The notes under the pieces: model-generated
The model's input: only the letters and a program-made list of their open reading frames with translations
Database searches by the model: none
Told to the model about the DNA's origin: nothing
Position numbers and translations under genes: made by a program
Shown here: positions 1 to 8,100 of the stretch, one piece after another
Layout of the letters: every line of letters begins with the position of its first letter
Numbering within the stretch: the first letter of the stretch is position 1
Assembly: GCA_902581285.1 (NCBI GenBank)
Contig: CACHNP010000012.1
Span: 1-43,674 of the forward strand
Length of the DNA stretch: 43,674 nucleotides
Source of the DNA: an uncultured Gammaproteobacteria bacterium
GTDB taxonomy: Bacteria; Pseudomonadota; Gammaproteobacteria; Coxiellales; Coxiellaceae
Direction of reading: 5' to 3'

Positions 1-345
1 AAGATCATGGGCATGTACACGGATCCCAATCGTCTTCGCGCGACTGATCCGGGCACGGTAGAAAACAACCCGCTATGGATTTTTCACGACACCTTTAATC
101 CGGATACGGTTTGGGTGGAGGATGCCAAGGCGCGTTATCGCGCAGGCACCATTGGGGACGTTGAATGCAAGCGAGTGCTGATAGACGCGATTGACGCATT
201 TCTACGACCTATACGCGAACGCCACCAACAATTTTCACAGGATTTAGCTCATGTTGACCAGGTTTTGAAACAGGGTGCAGAGCGCGCTAATGAACTTGCA
301 GCAGCCACATTGGATGAGGCTAAACGAGCTTTGCATCAACATTAG
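1..345 (+). CDS. trpS: Tryptophanyl-tRNA synthetase, C-terminal part (5' truncated by window edge)
   Basis: This is the last 114 residues or so of a class I aminoacyl-tRNA synthetase that charges tRNA-Trp in the cytoplasm. The frame is open from base 1 and has no start inside the window, so the gene begins upstream; the ATG at 7 is internal. The visible part has the family's post-KMSKS helical region: MYTDPNR, then PGTVENNPLW, a FHDTFNP stretch, an acidic-basic RYRAGTIGD segment, and the late FLRPIRERH helix. These match the long-form bacterial TrpS C-terminus. The end is a coiled helix rich in Ala/Glu/Lys, usual for the family. No terminator is obvious after the TAG. The next gene starts 176 bp later and is unrelated. 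Confidence 0.88.
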   Translation, partial: KIMGMYTDPNRLRATDPGTVENNPLWIFHDTFNPDTVWVEDAKARYRAGTIGDVECKRVLIDAIDAFLRPIRERHQQFSQDLAHVDQVLKQGAERANELAAATLDEAKRALHQH

Positions 346-521
346 TGCCTTTTGCGTATAACATGCTGTCTTCACTTAGGGTGATGCTGTTTTAAACTTG
401 ATTTCAATGATTTTCCTTGCCAGACTAAAACCATATCGGCAATCGTGTGTGATTGTTTTGGTGCTGGCAAATACGATTGTCTCATCACCGGTAACCATTT
501 TATTACTAGGGAGGAAAAGGC

Positions 522-1385
522 ATGAATCTAAGTACAAGGATGATGATGGTCGGGGCGTTAGCAACGGTATTGCTATCTGGCTGTGGCGGTGATAAACCGA
601 AGAAGAGTAAAGATCAGACAACAACGCAGCCGCAGTATCTCACGGTGACACAATGGAAAGCTTGTTTGAAACGACAACGCTCAGAGAAGGATGGTAAGGG
701 TTGGTTAGCGTATTGCATGCCAGCAACTCAATCGGATTGTTGTCCAGACACAGCATGGAGTCAGCTCAAAGAGGACAACATTCCTGCTTGTGCAAGTACC
801 ACTGGGTCTACGGTGGTGACTCCGGACTATTTATCGGTTAAGGATTATAAAAACTGCTTGACCAGCGAGAACGAAGGCAGCTGGACGAAATCATGCTTAC
901 CTCGTAGCCGCTTGTCAGCATGCCCCAAAGATTCTTATGAACAGTTGAAGCGAGAGGACGAAGTGATGCCGTGTTCGCCATCGGTTGATGTTAAGCAAGT
1001 GCAGGGCTACAAAGACTGCGTTGTCGACACAGGCGATAACAAATTCTGTTTAGTTGGTAAAACTAAAGCAGACAAAGCAAAAGACTGTAAGGATGACGCT
1101 TACACATCAATCAGCAAGATCAATCCTGGTACTTGCGATACGGATCAAGAAAAACAGGTTAACGTTACAGCGCAAATTGCCAAAGCGAGAGCATTGCTAA
1201 CTGCAGCAAAAGCTGATGTGGCAATGAAAACTGCAGAAGCAAAAAAAGCTGAAAAAAATCTAGCAGGTGATTCAACGAACCAAAATTTTATAAACGCTGA
1301 CAAAAAAGCACAAGGCGAATTAAAAATAGCTAACGATGCTAAAGCCGCGGCGCAAAAGCGTCTTGATGAGCTATCGCAAGATTGA
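522..1385 (+). CDS. Predicted lipoprotein with three four-Cys repeats and a coiled-coil tail
   Basis: No known family recognised. The 287 aa product starts with a lipoprotein signal peptide ending in LLSGC (lipidated Cys21). There is no Asp at +2, so outer-membrane sorting is expected. Three tandem repeats follow at about residues 39-90, 103-151 and 160-205. Each has the spacing Cys ... Cys-[LM]-[PV] ... Cys-x4-[YW]-x3-[IL] ... Cys; the first repeat has a CC doublet. Residues about 212-287 are an Ala/Lys-rich heptad-like helix, probably a coiled-coil stalk. The start is set by AGGGAGG at 508-514, seven bases before the ATG. The gene heads a cluster of three related lipoprotein genes on the same strand. 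Its third repeat and coil are very similar at DNA level to the gene at 2924. The even Cys count suggests periplasmic disulphides (inference). Confidence 0.8.
   Translation: MNLSTRMMMVGALATVLLSGCGGDKPKKSKDQTTTQPQYLTVTQWKACLKRQRSEKDGKGWLAYCMPATQSDCCPDTAWSQLKEDNIPACASTTGSTVVTPDYLSVKDYKNCLTSENEGSWTKSCLPRSRLSACPKDSYEQLKREDEVMPCSPSVDVKQVQGYKDCVVDTGDNKFCLVGKTKADKAKDCKDDAYTSISKINPGTCDTDQEKQVNVTAQIAKARALLTAAKADVAMKTAEAKKAEKNLAGDSTNQNFINADKKAQGELKIANDAKAAAQKRLDELSQD
999..1220 (+). repeat. 222-bp paralogous block, copy 1 (inside first lipoprotein gene)
   Basis: This block aligns without gaps to 3014-3235. It covers one Cys repeat and the start of the coiled coil. Long runs are identical between the copies, for example the ACAGGCGATAACAAATTCTG segment. 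It points to duplication or gene conversion between the first and third lipoprotein genes. Confidence 0.75.
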
Positions 1386-1528
1386 CGTTGTCTTTTCACT
1401 GTATGCTCAGTGTTAAACCCAAGGTGGTCAACCTGGCTACCTTGGTCTGGCTTTGTTGGCTTCATGTCGTCAGCAGAGAAAAATCCACTCAAGGTCTTTT
1501 GAGGCAGGTTTAAATTAGGAGGGTGAGT

Positions 1529-2605
1529 ATGAATTATCGGTTTTATACACTGTTGTGTGCGTCATTGTTGGTCGGATGCAGTGGTTCATCACATCAATCC
1601 CAGTCAGTTAAAACCGAGTCTGATGTGAGTGTGACTGAGCTTCAAGCTTGCACGTCACAATCCTCGGTGGTTAACCCATCCGATAGCAATGCAGGTTGGC
1701 AGGCCATGTGTTTGCCAGCTCAAAAGCCGGCAACGTGTGAGGCAAGCGTGTATGCTGTGCTCAAGACCAGTAAAATGCTGGCGTGTGATCAGTCCTCTCT
1801 GTCATGGGTGTCAGCGTCGGCATCGCAGATTCCAGGTTCGTTATATTGCTTGCTGCCTTATACTCAGGGTGACAAGCACGGTCATTGTGTTCCGGCCACA
1901 AAGCCTGCTGGAAAATTGTGTACCACGAAATTGTATAACCAAGTCAAGCAGGCACAGGCTGTGGTGGCGTGTGATAAAATCGTGGCGCCATTGGTTGATG
2001 TGGATGGCTACGATCACTGCGTGTTTGCCCAAGGTGAGAATAAGTTCTGTTTGCCTACATTCAAATACCCTTCTTGCCCACTAAAATCGTGGCAAAATAT
2101 CAATCTCAAGAAGTACGTTGAGGTTTGCCCTAAAGGACAGGGAACTCAGGGGCCGTTATTCACACAAATTCAAGTTGCTACTAAATCATTGCAACAAGCA
2201 CAAAAAGTCGAGAAACAGGCGGCGTTTCAAGTTGAAGTAATTCAAAGTAGTATCACAGCGCTTGATAAACAGAAAAAAGAGGCAGCTCGTACAAATCCAT
2301 CTAACGTTGTTAGTTTAGAGAATCAACTCGCTGAGAAAAAGGGTGAGCTTGAGAACGCTCAAGCAAGCCAGCAATCCGAAGCTAAAAAAATCACGACCAT
2401 CAAACATCTTTTGGCTGGCTACACGGTTCCAGAGCGAGTGAATTTGGGTGCGGTGGTACAAAATATCAAGGGCTACACAAATTGTTTGAGTGTTGGGCCC
2501 GGTGGTCAAGTGTGTCAACCTAATAAAAAGCCACTACAGGCCGCTTGCACGGACAAGATTTGGCAAGAAATGCAGGGTGTTGGGGGGTATCAACCTCGCT
2601 GTTAA
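1529..2605 (+). CDS. Predicted lipoprotein with four four-Cys repeats
   Basis: No known family recognised. It is 358 aa from the ATG at 1529, which is preceded by AGGAGGG at 1517-1523; an in-frame GTG at 1523 lies inside that ribosome site and is unlikely. The signal peptide ends in LLVGC (lipidated Cys17). Three Cys repeats lie at about residues 35-86, 103-148 and 158-200, then a Gln/Lys-rich coiled coil (about 212-295), then a fourth repeat at about 309-358 that ends on the terminal Cys. The repeats share the Cys-[LMV]-P step and the Cys-x4-[YW] step with the flanking lipoproteins. Unlike them, the coil sits between repeats and not at the C-terminus. The gene starts 143 bp after its upstream paralogue. 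Cell-surface or periplasmic location is inferred from the lipobox only. Confidence 0.8.
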   Translation: MNYRFYTLLCASLLVGCSGSSHQSQSVKTESDVSVTELQACTSQSSVVNPSDSNAGWQAMCLPAQKPATCEASVYAVLKTSKMLACDQSSLSWVSASASQIPGSLYCLLPYTQGDKHGHCVPATKPAGKLCTTKLYNQVKQAQAVVACDKIVAPLVDVDGYDHCVFAQGENKFCLPTFKYPSCPLKSWQNINLKKYVEVCPKGQGTQGPLFTQIQVATKSLQQAQKVEKQAAFQVEVIQSSITALDKQKKEAARTNPSNVVSLENQLAEKKGELENAQASQQSEAKKITTIKHLLAGYTVPERVNLGAVVQNIKGYTNCLSVGPGGQVCQPNKKPLQAACTDKIWQEMQGVGGYQPRC

Positions 2606-2619
2606 ATCGGCGATTTAAC
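2601..2619 (+). other. Perfect 8-bp hairpin overlapping the stop codon
   Basis: GTTAAATC, loop GGC, GATTTAAC. The hairpin includes the TAA stop of the second lipoprotein gene. It is not followed by a T-tract, so it is not a standard intrinsic terminator. It may block 3' exonucleases or have no role. Confidence 0.4.
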
Positions 2620-2923
2620 AGGCCATGCAGTTGAGCTAATGAATGGATATCATATTAACTTTTTTGGGTTTGTGACTGAAGAAAAATCAGTTGTTCCCTG
2701 TTGTGTCTTGATTTTACAGTAATAAGTTGCGATCATAGGAATATGAGGCCAATTTGTTGTTGCTTTGACAGGATTGGTTTTGTGGCGTGTTCAGGGGTGA
2801 GTATGCGTAACCGGCTTGGATTACCGTTTTTTCACTGGCGCTACACGAGTGTGATTTGGCTTGGATGAGGTCCTATCGCACTTTGGGTATTTGGGTTAAT
2901 TTTAATAAAAAAGGGAATTCATT
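2606..2923. other. Intergenic stretch without a recognisable gene
   Basis: 318 bp between the second and third lipoprotein genes. Only short, signal-less ORFs are present. It presumably holds the promoter of the third lipoprotein gene, but I see no convincing -35/-10 pair. Confidence 0.4.
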
Positions 2924-3442
2924 ATGAAAAAAATTACACTAGTCGTAGCGGGTATAGCTTCCGTAGCAGCTTTAACACTAGCAGGTTGTGGTAAAACTAA
3001 AAAAGTGGAACACGTCAAAGGGTATCAAGATTGTGTTGTGCACACAGGCGATAACAAATTCTGTTTAGTTGGTGCAAGTAAAGATAAAAAAGCAACAGGC
3101 TGTACAGATGACGCTTACACGGCAATCAGCAAGATCAAACCTGGTACTTGCGATGAGGATCAAGCAAAACATATTAACGTTACATCGCAAATTGCCAAAG
3201 CGAAAACAGCGCTAGCTGCAGCAGATGCTGATGTGAAAGCTAAAACTACAGCAGTAAAAAACGCTAAAGCTGCTGTTACAAGTAATAAAGATGATTCAAA
3301 GAAAGAATCTTTAAATGCTGAAGTGACAGCAGCTGAAACAGCTTTGACTAAAGCTAAAGGTGCTCAAACCGCTGCGCAAAAAACAGCTGATAAGCTTAAT
3401 GGCTTACCAACAAACGACGGTAACAAGGCAGATGCTAGCTAA
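2924..3442 (+). CDS. Predicted small lipoprotein with one four-Cys repeat and Ala-rich coiled coil
   Basis: No known family recognised. The 172 aa product has a clean lipoprotein signal ending LTLAGC (lipidated Cys22, Gly at +2). A single Cys repeat at about residues 31-76 contains DCVVHTGDNKFCLVG and DDAYTAISK. A helix made almost only of Ala, Lys, Thr and Asp (about 85-160) follows, in the style of Lpp-like or stalk-forming coils. It looks like the minimal unit of the array: one repeat plus one stalk. It has no paralogue downstream and ends in a strong intrinsic terminator, so it may be abundantly expressed (inference). AAGGGA lies a few bases before the ATG. The low-complexity coil could also be a peptidoglycan- or nucleic-acid-binding segment. 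Confidence 0.8.
   Translation: MKKITLVVAGIASVAALTLAGCGKTKKVEHVKGYQDCVVHTGDNKFCLVGASKDKKATGCTDDAYTAISKIKPGTCDEDQAKHINVTSQIAKAKTALAAADADVKAKTTAVKNAKAAVTSNKDDSKKESLNAEVTAAETALTKAKGAQTAAQKTADKLNGLPTNDGNKADAS
3014..3235 (+). repeat. 222-bp paralogous block, copy 2 (inside third lipoprotein gene)
   Basis: Gap-free partner of 999-1220. It encodes the single Cys repeat and the first part of the coil. Flanking parts of the two genes are much less alike, so the similarity is concentrated in this module. Confidence 0.75.
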
Positions 3443-3484
3443 TTTACTTTGATCACTGTCTCATTAGTAGACGGAATATTGATA

Positions 3485-3526
3485 ACCGGCTCCACCTCAC
3501 GTGGGGTCGGTTTTTTTTTTTTTTTT
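3485..3526 (+). terminator. Strong intrinsic terminator of the lipoprotein array
   Basis: An 11-bp stem (ACCGGCTCCAC with GTGGGGTCGGT, two G-U pairs) closes a five-base loop, CTCAC. A run of 16 T follows at 3511-3526. It sits 43 bp after the stop of the small lipoprotein gene, on the + strand, and separates it from the convergent nuclease gene. Confidence 0.92.
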
Positions 3527-3567
3527 GCTAAAGCTCCTCGCTACCTGGATTGACTGCTGTCTCATGC

Positions 3568-4548
3568 TTACTTAGTCGATTGACCTGAAATATTCCATTC
3601 TGTGTTAATTCTCGATTCCGATTCGTCATTCCAGTTATCAGGCATGTTGTCGGTAAAAAAATCATAACCCGTTTTTTTTTCAACATCGTCAATTGAGGTT
3701 TTGTATAGGTGAACCTCATTTTTTTTAACGGATTGATTTGGCATGATAAAAGCGATGGTCTTTTCCCCGCTGACTTTTTGAGGAGCGTAGATAACTTTGA
3801 AATATGCATCGGGAACCCACACTTTATTCGGACCTATGGTTTTGCGTTCACAGTCCTGGTAGTGTATGGGGCCAGTGTAAACGAATAGTGGGCCGAAATC
3901 TGGTTGTTTCACCCACGCGCGAACTTGTTTCTCCAATTGCGCCCAACCGACTTGGTTTAATTTTTTTGCTTGAGGCGTCATGTTGGTTAAAATAAACGAC
4001 TGCTTAGCGGTTGTTGTGCTGTAAGCCATGATTGAGAACGGTGCATTATGACCGCGATCATAGACAGTGCTAGCACTGTGGTAGTCTGCCAGTTGAGATT
4101 GGCATTGAGAGTCAAGTTGTTCTTCAGGTTTAAAATCTTGGACTGTTTTTCTTTTAGCATGAAATGGATTGTGTGGCGGGTATAATGTATCGCTGACACG
4201 GTAAACCACGTAGTTAGGTTGCTTGGAATCGCAGTTGTAGTTAATTGCAAAACCGGCATAGCAGAGGTATTTTGATGGTTGATTTTCCTTTGAGGGGTAG
4301 CCATATTTACCAAAACCATCGCCTTTTTTTGATGGCATAGTCAGAAGATCGGCGCCGCTATTAGCATCTGGGGTGATGATATCATGGCCCAAACAAAAAT
4401 CGCCGGGTGTTGGTTTTAAATAACCGAGTGTTGGTTTGTAGATGGTGACCGTCTTCTTTGGTATTTCTGGAGATTTAATTTCACCGCCAAAAGTCAACGA
4501 AGTGCTGAGACTAAAGATTAAAAGCATTGCGGTATGAGTGGTGTTCAT
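3568..4548 (-). CDS. Secreted DNA/RNA non-specific endonuclease (NUC1 family)
   Basis: A predicted exported nuclease of the Endonuclease_NS (beta-beta-alpha metal) superfamily, which cuts DNA and RNA without sequence specificity using Mg2+. It is 326 aa. The hallmark YDRGHNAP lies at residues 163-170, with His167 as the expected general base. The second signature, ILTNMTPQ followed by LN and W (about 186-202), carries the metal-binding Asn of the family; it is followed by a YTGPIHY strand. The family normally has DRGHLAPA, so the Asn after His is a mild deviation. The N-terminus is a signal peptide. I start at the ATG at 4548 because AAGGAG lies seven bases before it; an ATG at 4575 lies upstream of that site. 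Several Cys suggest disulphides. It is convergent with the lipoprotein genes. Likely role: extracellular or periplasmic nucleic-acid scavenging or defence (inference). Confidence 0.85.
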   Translation of the reverse strand: MNTTHTAMLLIFSLSTSLTFGGEIKSPEIPKKTVTIYKPTLGYLKPTPGDFCLGHDIITPDANSGADLLTMPSKKGDGFGKYGYPSKENQPSKYLCYAGFAINYNCDSKQPNYVVYRVSDTLYPPHNPFHAKRKTVQDFKPEEQLDSQCQSQLADYHSASTVYDRGHNAPFSIMAYSTTTAKQSFILTNMTPQAKKLNQVGWAQLEKQVRAWVKQPDFGPLFVYTGPIHYQDCERKTIGPNKVWVPDAYFKVIYAPQKVSGEKTIAFIMPNQSVKKNEVHLYKTSIDDVEKKTGYDFFTDNMPDNWNDESESRINTEWNISGQSTK

Positions 4549-4995
4549 TTTGCTACTCCTTATGACATTTTTCACTGCGCCGAAGTTATAGTATAAATTA
4601 TTGGGTTGTCAAATGACCTTGACGGCATTTGCAGCCAGTCCTTTAATGAGGTAACGCTCTCCCCCCTGTTTTTCCGAAGAATTGATGTCCCTTGTTGTCA
4701 TTTGGGGAGTAACCGGAAACGCTAAACATCTGATTCAGTGATAGAAAAAACCCACTTTTTATTAAACATAGATTAAAATTTATTAATTTGATATATTTTA
4801 TACAGGCCGTGTGATTATTTAATTGCGATCGTCATTTTTTGGTATGATTTTTTTTTATTTCACTTGTTTTGAGTTTTAAAAAAAATAGAAAAAAAAGTGG
4901 AAAAAAAAATGATCTTTACTATATTTTGTGCGCTGGTGGGTTGATGGTGAGACCCTGCCTAGAACACGAAATTGATTGTTAAAGGGAGAGTAACT
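4549..4995. other. AT-rich divergent intergenic region between nuclease and protease genes
   Basis: 447 bp with no gene. The right half (about 4740-4930) is very AT-rich, with several A or T runs, and probably holds promoters for both divergent genes. A candidate for the protease gene is TGGAAA at 4898-4903, a 16-bp spacer, and TATATT at 4920-4925. No sigma-E-type promoter with proper spacing was seen. Confidence 0.4.
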
Positions 4996-6402
4996 ATGAA
5001 AATGATAAGAATAACACTGTTTGTTGTATTCGGCTTTTTATCTTCAAGTGTGACGGCATCCAATCTAAATGCCTATGAGAACTTGTTCTCTCAGCACGAA
5101 ATGAGTGTGGTGAGTGTCATTGTGAAAAGAGACCCAGCAGATGTTGCTCAGATACAGCCGTTTCCATTTATGATTCCAGGAAACCCATTTGGTTCGTTGC
5201 CCGAAAGCCCTCAAAATCCACAGTATCAACCTGAGCAAGCTGGTCAGGGCTCTGGCTTTATCGTTGATAAGCAAGGGTACATCGTGACAAATAATCACGT
5301 GGTTGATGGCGCGAAGAGTATTGTGGTTTCATTTGATGATGGTCATTTTTACCCAGCAAAAATTGTAGGTCAGGATGCAGGAACGGACGTCGCTTTATTA
5401 AAAATAGATCCGCCAGCGAATGTACAGCTACAGCCATTGCAATGGGGGGATTCAGACAGTTTGCAACCTGGTGCACCTATAGCTGCTATCGGGACCCCAG
5501 AGGGTTTATATAACTCCATCACATCAGGGATTTTAAGTGCTAAAGATCGTATGGGTACTCAATACGCGAGTTACCTTCAGTTGGACTTAGCTTTAAACCC
5601 AGGTAATTCGGGTGGTCCTTTATTGGATCTGAATGGTAACGTGGTTGGTGTGAATGTAGCGATTGGCAGTAACACGGGAATGTACGCTGGGATATCCTAT
5701 GCATTGCCCTCAAATATTGTTAAAAACGTTGTCAAACAATTGAGGCACAACGGCCATGTCAAAAGAGCGATGTTAGGTGTTTCGATTGTTCCACTGAGTC
5801 CTGAGTTAGCAAGTGCATTTGGTTTGACCACAACGCAGGGGGCTTTGGTAAATGAGGTCGTGCCTGGATCGCCAGCTCAAAAAGCGGGTATCAGAAACGG
5901 GGATATCATTCTTTGTTTTAATCAGACCAAGGTTAAAAAAGTCTATGATCTACCTATTGCTGTTGGTCAAGCCACAGTTGGTACTAATGCATCAGTTGAA
6001 GTTTGGCGTGAGAAGAAAAAAATGACTGTCTCCATGAGGCTGCAAGAAGACCCTAATAAGGTAAGGCAACGTTCAGCAAAGCATGACAGCCCATCGTCCT
6101 CAGTTAAGCCAGCATTGAGTAGCAACGAAATTCTTGGTATGACATTGCATGAAACGAAGCTCGGTCTGGTCATTGAAAATTTGAAACCTGAAATGCAAAT
6201 ACAATATGGGTTACAACCAGGCGACATCATTGCTGCTGTCGGTAGTGACCCAGTAAAAACAATTGATCAATTAAAAAGTTATTTAAGTGAGTATGAGGAT
6301 AATGACTACATTGCTTTGAAAGTGACACGTCAAACAGGTGGGCAGGAGTCTGCTAACTCGCAATTTTATGTGGCCATCCCATCAAAACAAACTGTTGGGT
6401 GA
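4996..6402 (+). CDS. degP: Do-family periplasmic serine protease (DegP/DegQ type)
   Basis: Periplasmic quality-control protease/chaperone of the HtrA family that degrades misfolded envelope proteins. The 468 aa product has, in order: a signal peptide ending near VTASN; a trypsin-like domain with His101 (TNNHVVDGA), Asp131 (GTDVALLKID) and Ser205 (NPGNSGGPLL); a first PDZ domain at about 258-345 (RAMLGVSIVPLSPE, GDIILCFNQ); and a second PDZ at about 375-460 (ILGMTLHE, GDIIAAVGS). Two PDZ domains and this length fit DegP or DegQ and exclude DegS. The Pro/Gln-rich insertion at about 55-83 corresponds to the LA loop. The start is the ATG at 4996, behind AAAGGGAG; an upstream in-frame TTG at 4972 lacks a ribosome site. 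The gene stands alone. Which of degP or degQ it corresponds to is uncertain. Confidence 0.92.
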   Translation: MKMIRITLFVVFGFLSSSVTASNLNAYENLFSQHEMSVVSVIVKRDPADVAQIQPFPFMIPGNPFGSLPESPQNPQYQPEQAGQGSGFIVDKQGYIVTNNHVVDGAKSIVVSFDDGHFYPAKIVGQDAGTDVALLKIDPPANVQLQPLQWGDSDSLQPGAPIAAIGTPEGLYNSITSGILSAKDRMGTQYASYLQLDLALNPGNSGGPLLDLNGNVVGVNVAIGSNTGMYAGISYALPSNIVKNVVKQLRHNGHVKRAMLGVSIVPLSPELASAFGLTTTQGALVNEVVPGSPAQKAGIRNGDIILCFNQTKVKKVYDLPIAVGQATVGTNASVEVWREKKKMTVSMRLQEDPNKVRQRSAKHDSPSSSVKPALSSNEILGMTLHETKLGLVIENLKPEMQIQYGLQPGDIIAAVGSDPVKTIDQLKSYLSEYEDNDYIALKVTRQTGGQESANSQFYVAIPSKQTVG

Positions 6403-6503
6403 TAACTTTTTAAAAAAGTTCGTATTAGTTCAAGCTACCAAATCAAGTCACGTACAATGCGTATCAAATTTTTTTGATGCAGAGCCAATAAGGGTGCAAA
6501 ATC

Positions 6504-7439
6504 ATGGGATACTGTAAAAATGGACATTGGGTGCGGGATGATGTTCTTGCAACAACGAGTGAAAAAGGCGAATTCCAACGCATGCAGTCTGTTTTTAGAG
6601 ACACTATTTCGATGAAACACTCACGGTTTAAGCCGGAAAAAAACCGCTATCATTTATATGTGAGTGCGGCATGTCCATGGGCTCATCGTGTTATTCTTAT
6701 TAGAAAGCTAAAGCAGCTTGACAAAATTATATCGATATCATTTGTTGATGCTGTCGTTGAGAATAACGGATGGGAATTCGTTCCCAAGCATAAAAAATAC
6801 CGTGATCCTTTGTATGATTATCACTACCTTCATGAAATTTATACCAAAGCGAATCCACAGTTCACAGGGCGAGTGACAGTGCCAGTTTTGTGGGATAAGC
6901 AGGAACACACGATTGTGAATAACGAATCAGCTGATATTATTCGTATCTTAAATAGTGAGTTTAATTCATTAACCAAAAGTCAGTTGGATTTTTATCCAAA
7001 AAAATACCAAGCTAAAATAAACAAAATCAATCAAAAGATATACCATGCTATTAATAATGGCGTGTATCGCTGTGGTTTTGCTACGTCACAGGCTGCGTAC
7101 GAGCGCGCTTTTAAAGAATGTTTTAGCTTGCTCAATGTTCTTGATAAGAAACTAGTAAAACAGGATTTTTTAGTTGGTGATCAAATAACCGAAGCCGATT
7201 GGCGGCTGTTTACAACGTTAGTTCGTTTTGACGCGGTGTATTATGTGCATTTTAAATGTAACCACAAGCGAATTGCAGAATACCCCGGCCTAACTGCATT
7301 TTTAAACCGCTTGCTGTCGATTCCCGGAGTTTTATCGACCATTGAAATGGATGTTATCAAAAGGCACTACTTTCTAAGTCACAAGTGGTTAAATCCGTCG
7401 GGTTTGGTGCCCGCTGGACCTGTGCTTAAGTGGATTTGA
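6504..7439 (+). CDS. yqjG: Glutathionyl-hydroquinone reductase (Xi-class GST, YqjG family)
   Basis: A cytosolic glutathione-S-transferase-fold enzyme that reduces glutathionyl-hydroquinones, releasing hydroquinone and GSSG. The 311 aa length matches the family (about 320 aa). The family N-terminus (MGYCKNGHWV, then EFQRMQSVFRD) leads to the catalytic ACPWAHR motif with Cys57. Then come TVPVLWDK and the NNESADIIRIL motif of the thioredoxin-fold glutathione site, and an all-helical C-terminal domain with GVYRCGFATSQAAYE, LVGDQITEADWRLF and FDAVYYVHFKCN. These are the standard landmarks of Xi-class GSTs. The start ATG follows AGGGTG by a normal spacing. It is transcribed alone or with the protease gene 101 bp upstream. 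No operon partner hints at a substrate. Confidence 0.93.
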   Translation: MGYCKNGHWVRDDVLATTSEKGEFQRMQSVFRDTISMKHSRFKPEKNRYHLYVSAACPWAHRVILIRKLKQLDKIISISFVDAVVENNGWEFVPKHKKYRDPLYDYHYLHEIYTKANPQFTGRVTVPVLWDKQEHTIVNNESADIIRILNSEFNSLTKSQLDFYPKKYQAKINKINQKIYHAINNGVYRCGFATSQAAYERAFKECFSLLNVLDKKLVKQDFLVGDQITEADWRLFTTLVRFDAVYYVHFKCNHKRIAEYPGLTAFLNRLLSIPGVLSTIEMDVIKRHYFLSHKWLNPSGLVPAGPVLKWI

Positions 7440-7604
7440 GTCTGATTTAAAATTCTTTCATTATTACAATGGCTTATGAATTTATTCGGCGGTTGTTAAA
7501 TCCTGTGCTGTCGTTGCTTCTGTGTTTCGTGGCGCCATTGTTTGACAGCAGCAGAGCATATTCTTATCATAGCGTCTTTAATGATAAGGGGTCGTTTGAT
7601 TGCT

Positions 7605-8051
7605 ATGAGTGAATCCGGGTGGTGGAATAAAACGCCGTTGAATAAAATGACCGATGAGCAATGGGAGGCACTTTGTGATCGCTGTGGCAAATGTTGCTTA
7701 AATAAATTGGTTAACGATGAGGGTGATTATTTTTATACTTCCGTTTCCTGCTCTTTGATGAACTCAAATACGAGTTGTTGTACCCAATACAAGCAACGAT
7801 TACAGCTCAAATCAGGTTGTTTAAAGGTAACGCCAAAAAATATAAATGACATCGTTGAATGGCTCCCAAAGACTTGTGCTTATCGTTTATTGCATCAAGG
7901 ACAGCCTTTGCATGCATGGCACCCTTTACTCAATGACGGTCAGGTGACTCATGCAGTCCATATTCAGTTTAAAAACAGGTTGGTTTCAGAGGATCACCTG
8001 AAGACAGCTGTTTTGGAGGATTTTATTGTTGAGGATGAAGGTTTGCTCTAG
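7605..8051 (+). CDS. ycgN: YcgN-like UPF0260 Cys-cluster protein
   Basis: A small protein of the YcgN/UPF0260 (CxxCxxCC) family, whose biochemical role is not established; the Cys set suggests metal or Fe-S binding. The 148 aa product carries CDRCGKCC near the N-terminus, then ALMNSNT-type strand residues, a second Cys pair, and the family hallmark EWLPKTCAYRLL followed by AWHPLL. Length and motif order match E. coli YcgN well. I start at the ATG at 7605 (MSESGWWNKTPL) by homology. AAGGGG at 7586-7591 is rather far from it, so the in-frame ATG at 7581 cannot be excluded. It lies 49 bp upstream of rlmH on the same strand and may be cotranscribed with it. Confidence 0.88.
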   Translation: MSESGWWNKTPLNKMTDEQWEALCDRCGKCCLNKLVNDEGDYFYTSVSCSLMNSNTSCCTQYKQRLQLKSGCLKVTPKNINDIVEWLPKTCAYRLLHQGQPLHAWHPLLNDGQVTHAVHIQFKNRLVSEDHLKTAVLEDFIVEDEGLL

Positions 8052-8100
8052 TGGTGCTATAAGCGGCAGGTGATGCAACAGTAACGAATAAGGGGGTGTG

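Noticed and set aside
1419-1445. CCAAGGT/ACCTTGG stem after the first lipoprotein gene as a terminator
   Set aside because: The stem is only seven bases with a 13-base loop, and no T-run follows. It may be chance.
4715-4740. Sigma-E promoter before the protease gene
   Set aside because: A GGAAAC and a TCTGA are present but only eight bases apart, far short of the needed spacer.
6404-6420. AACTTTTT/AAAAAGTT palindrome after the protease gene as a terminator
   Set aside because: Almost all A-T, with no usable loop and no T-tract after it, so it is not a credible terminator.
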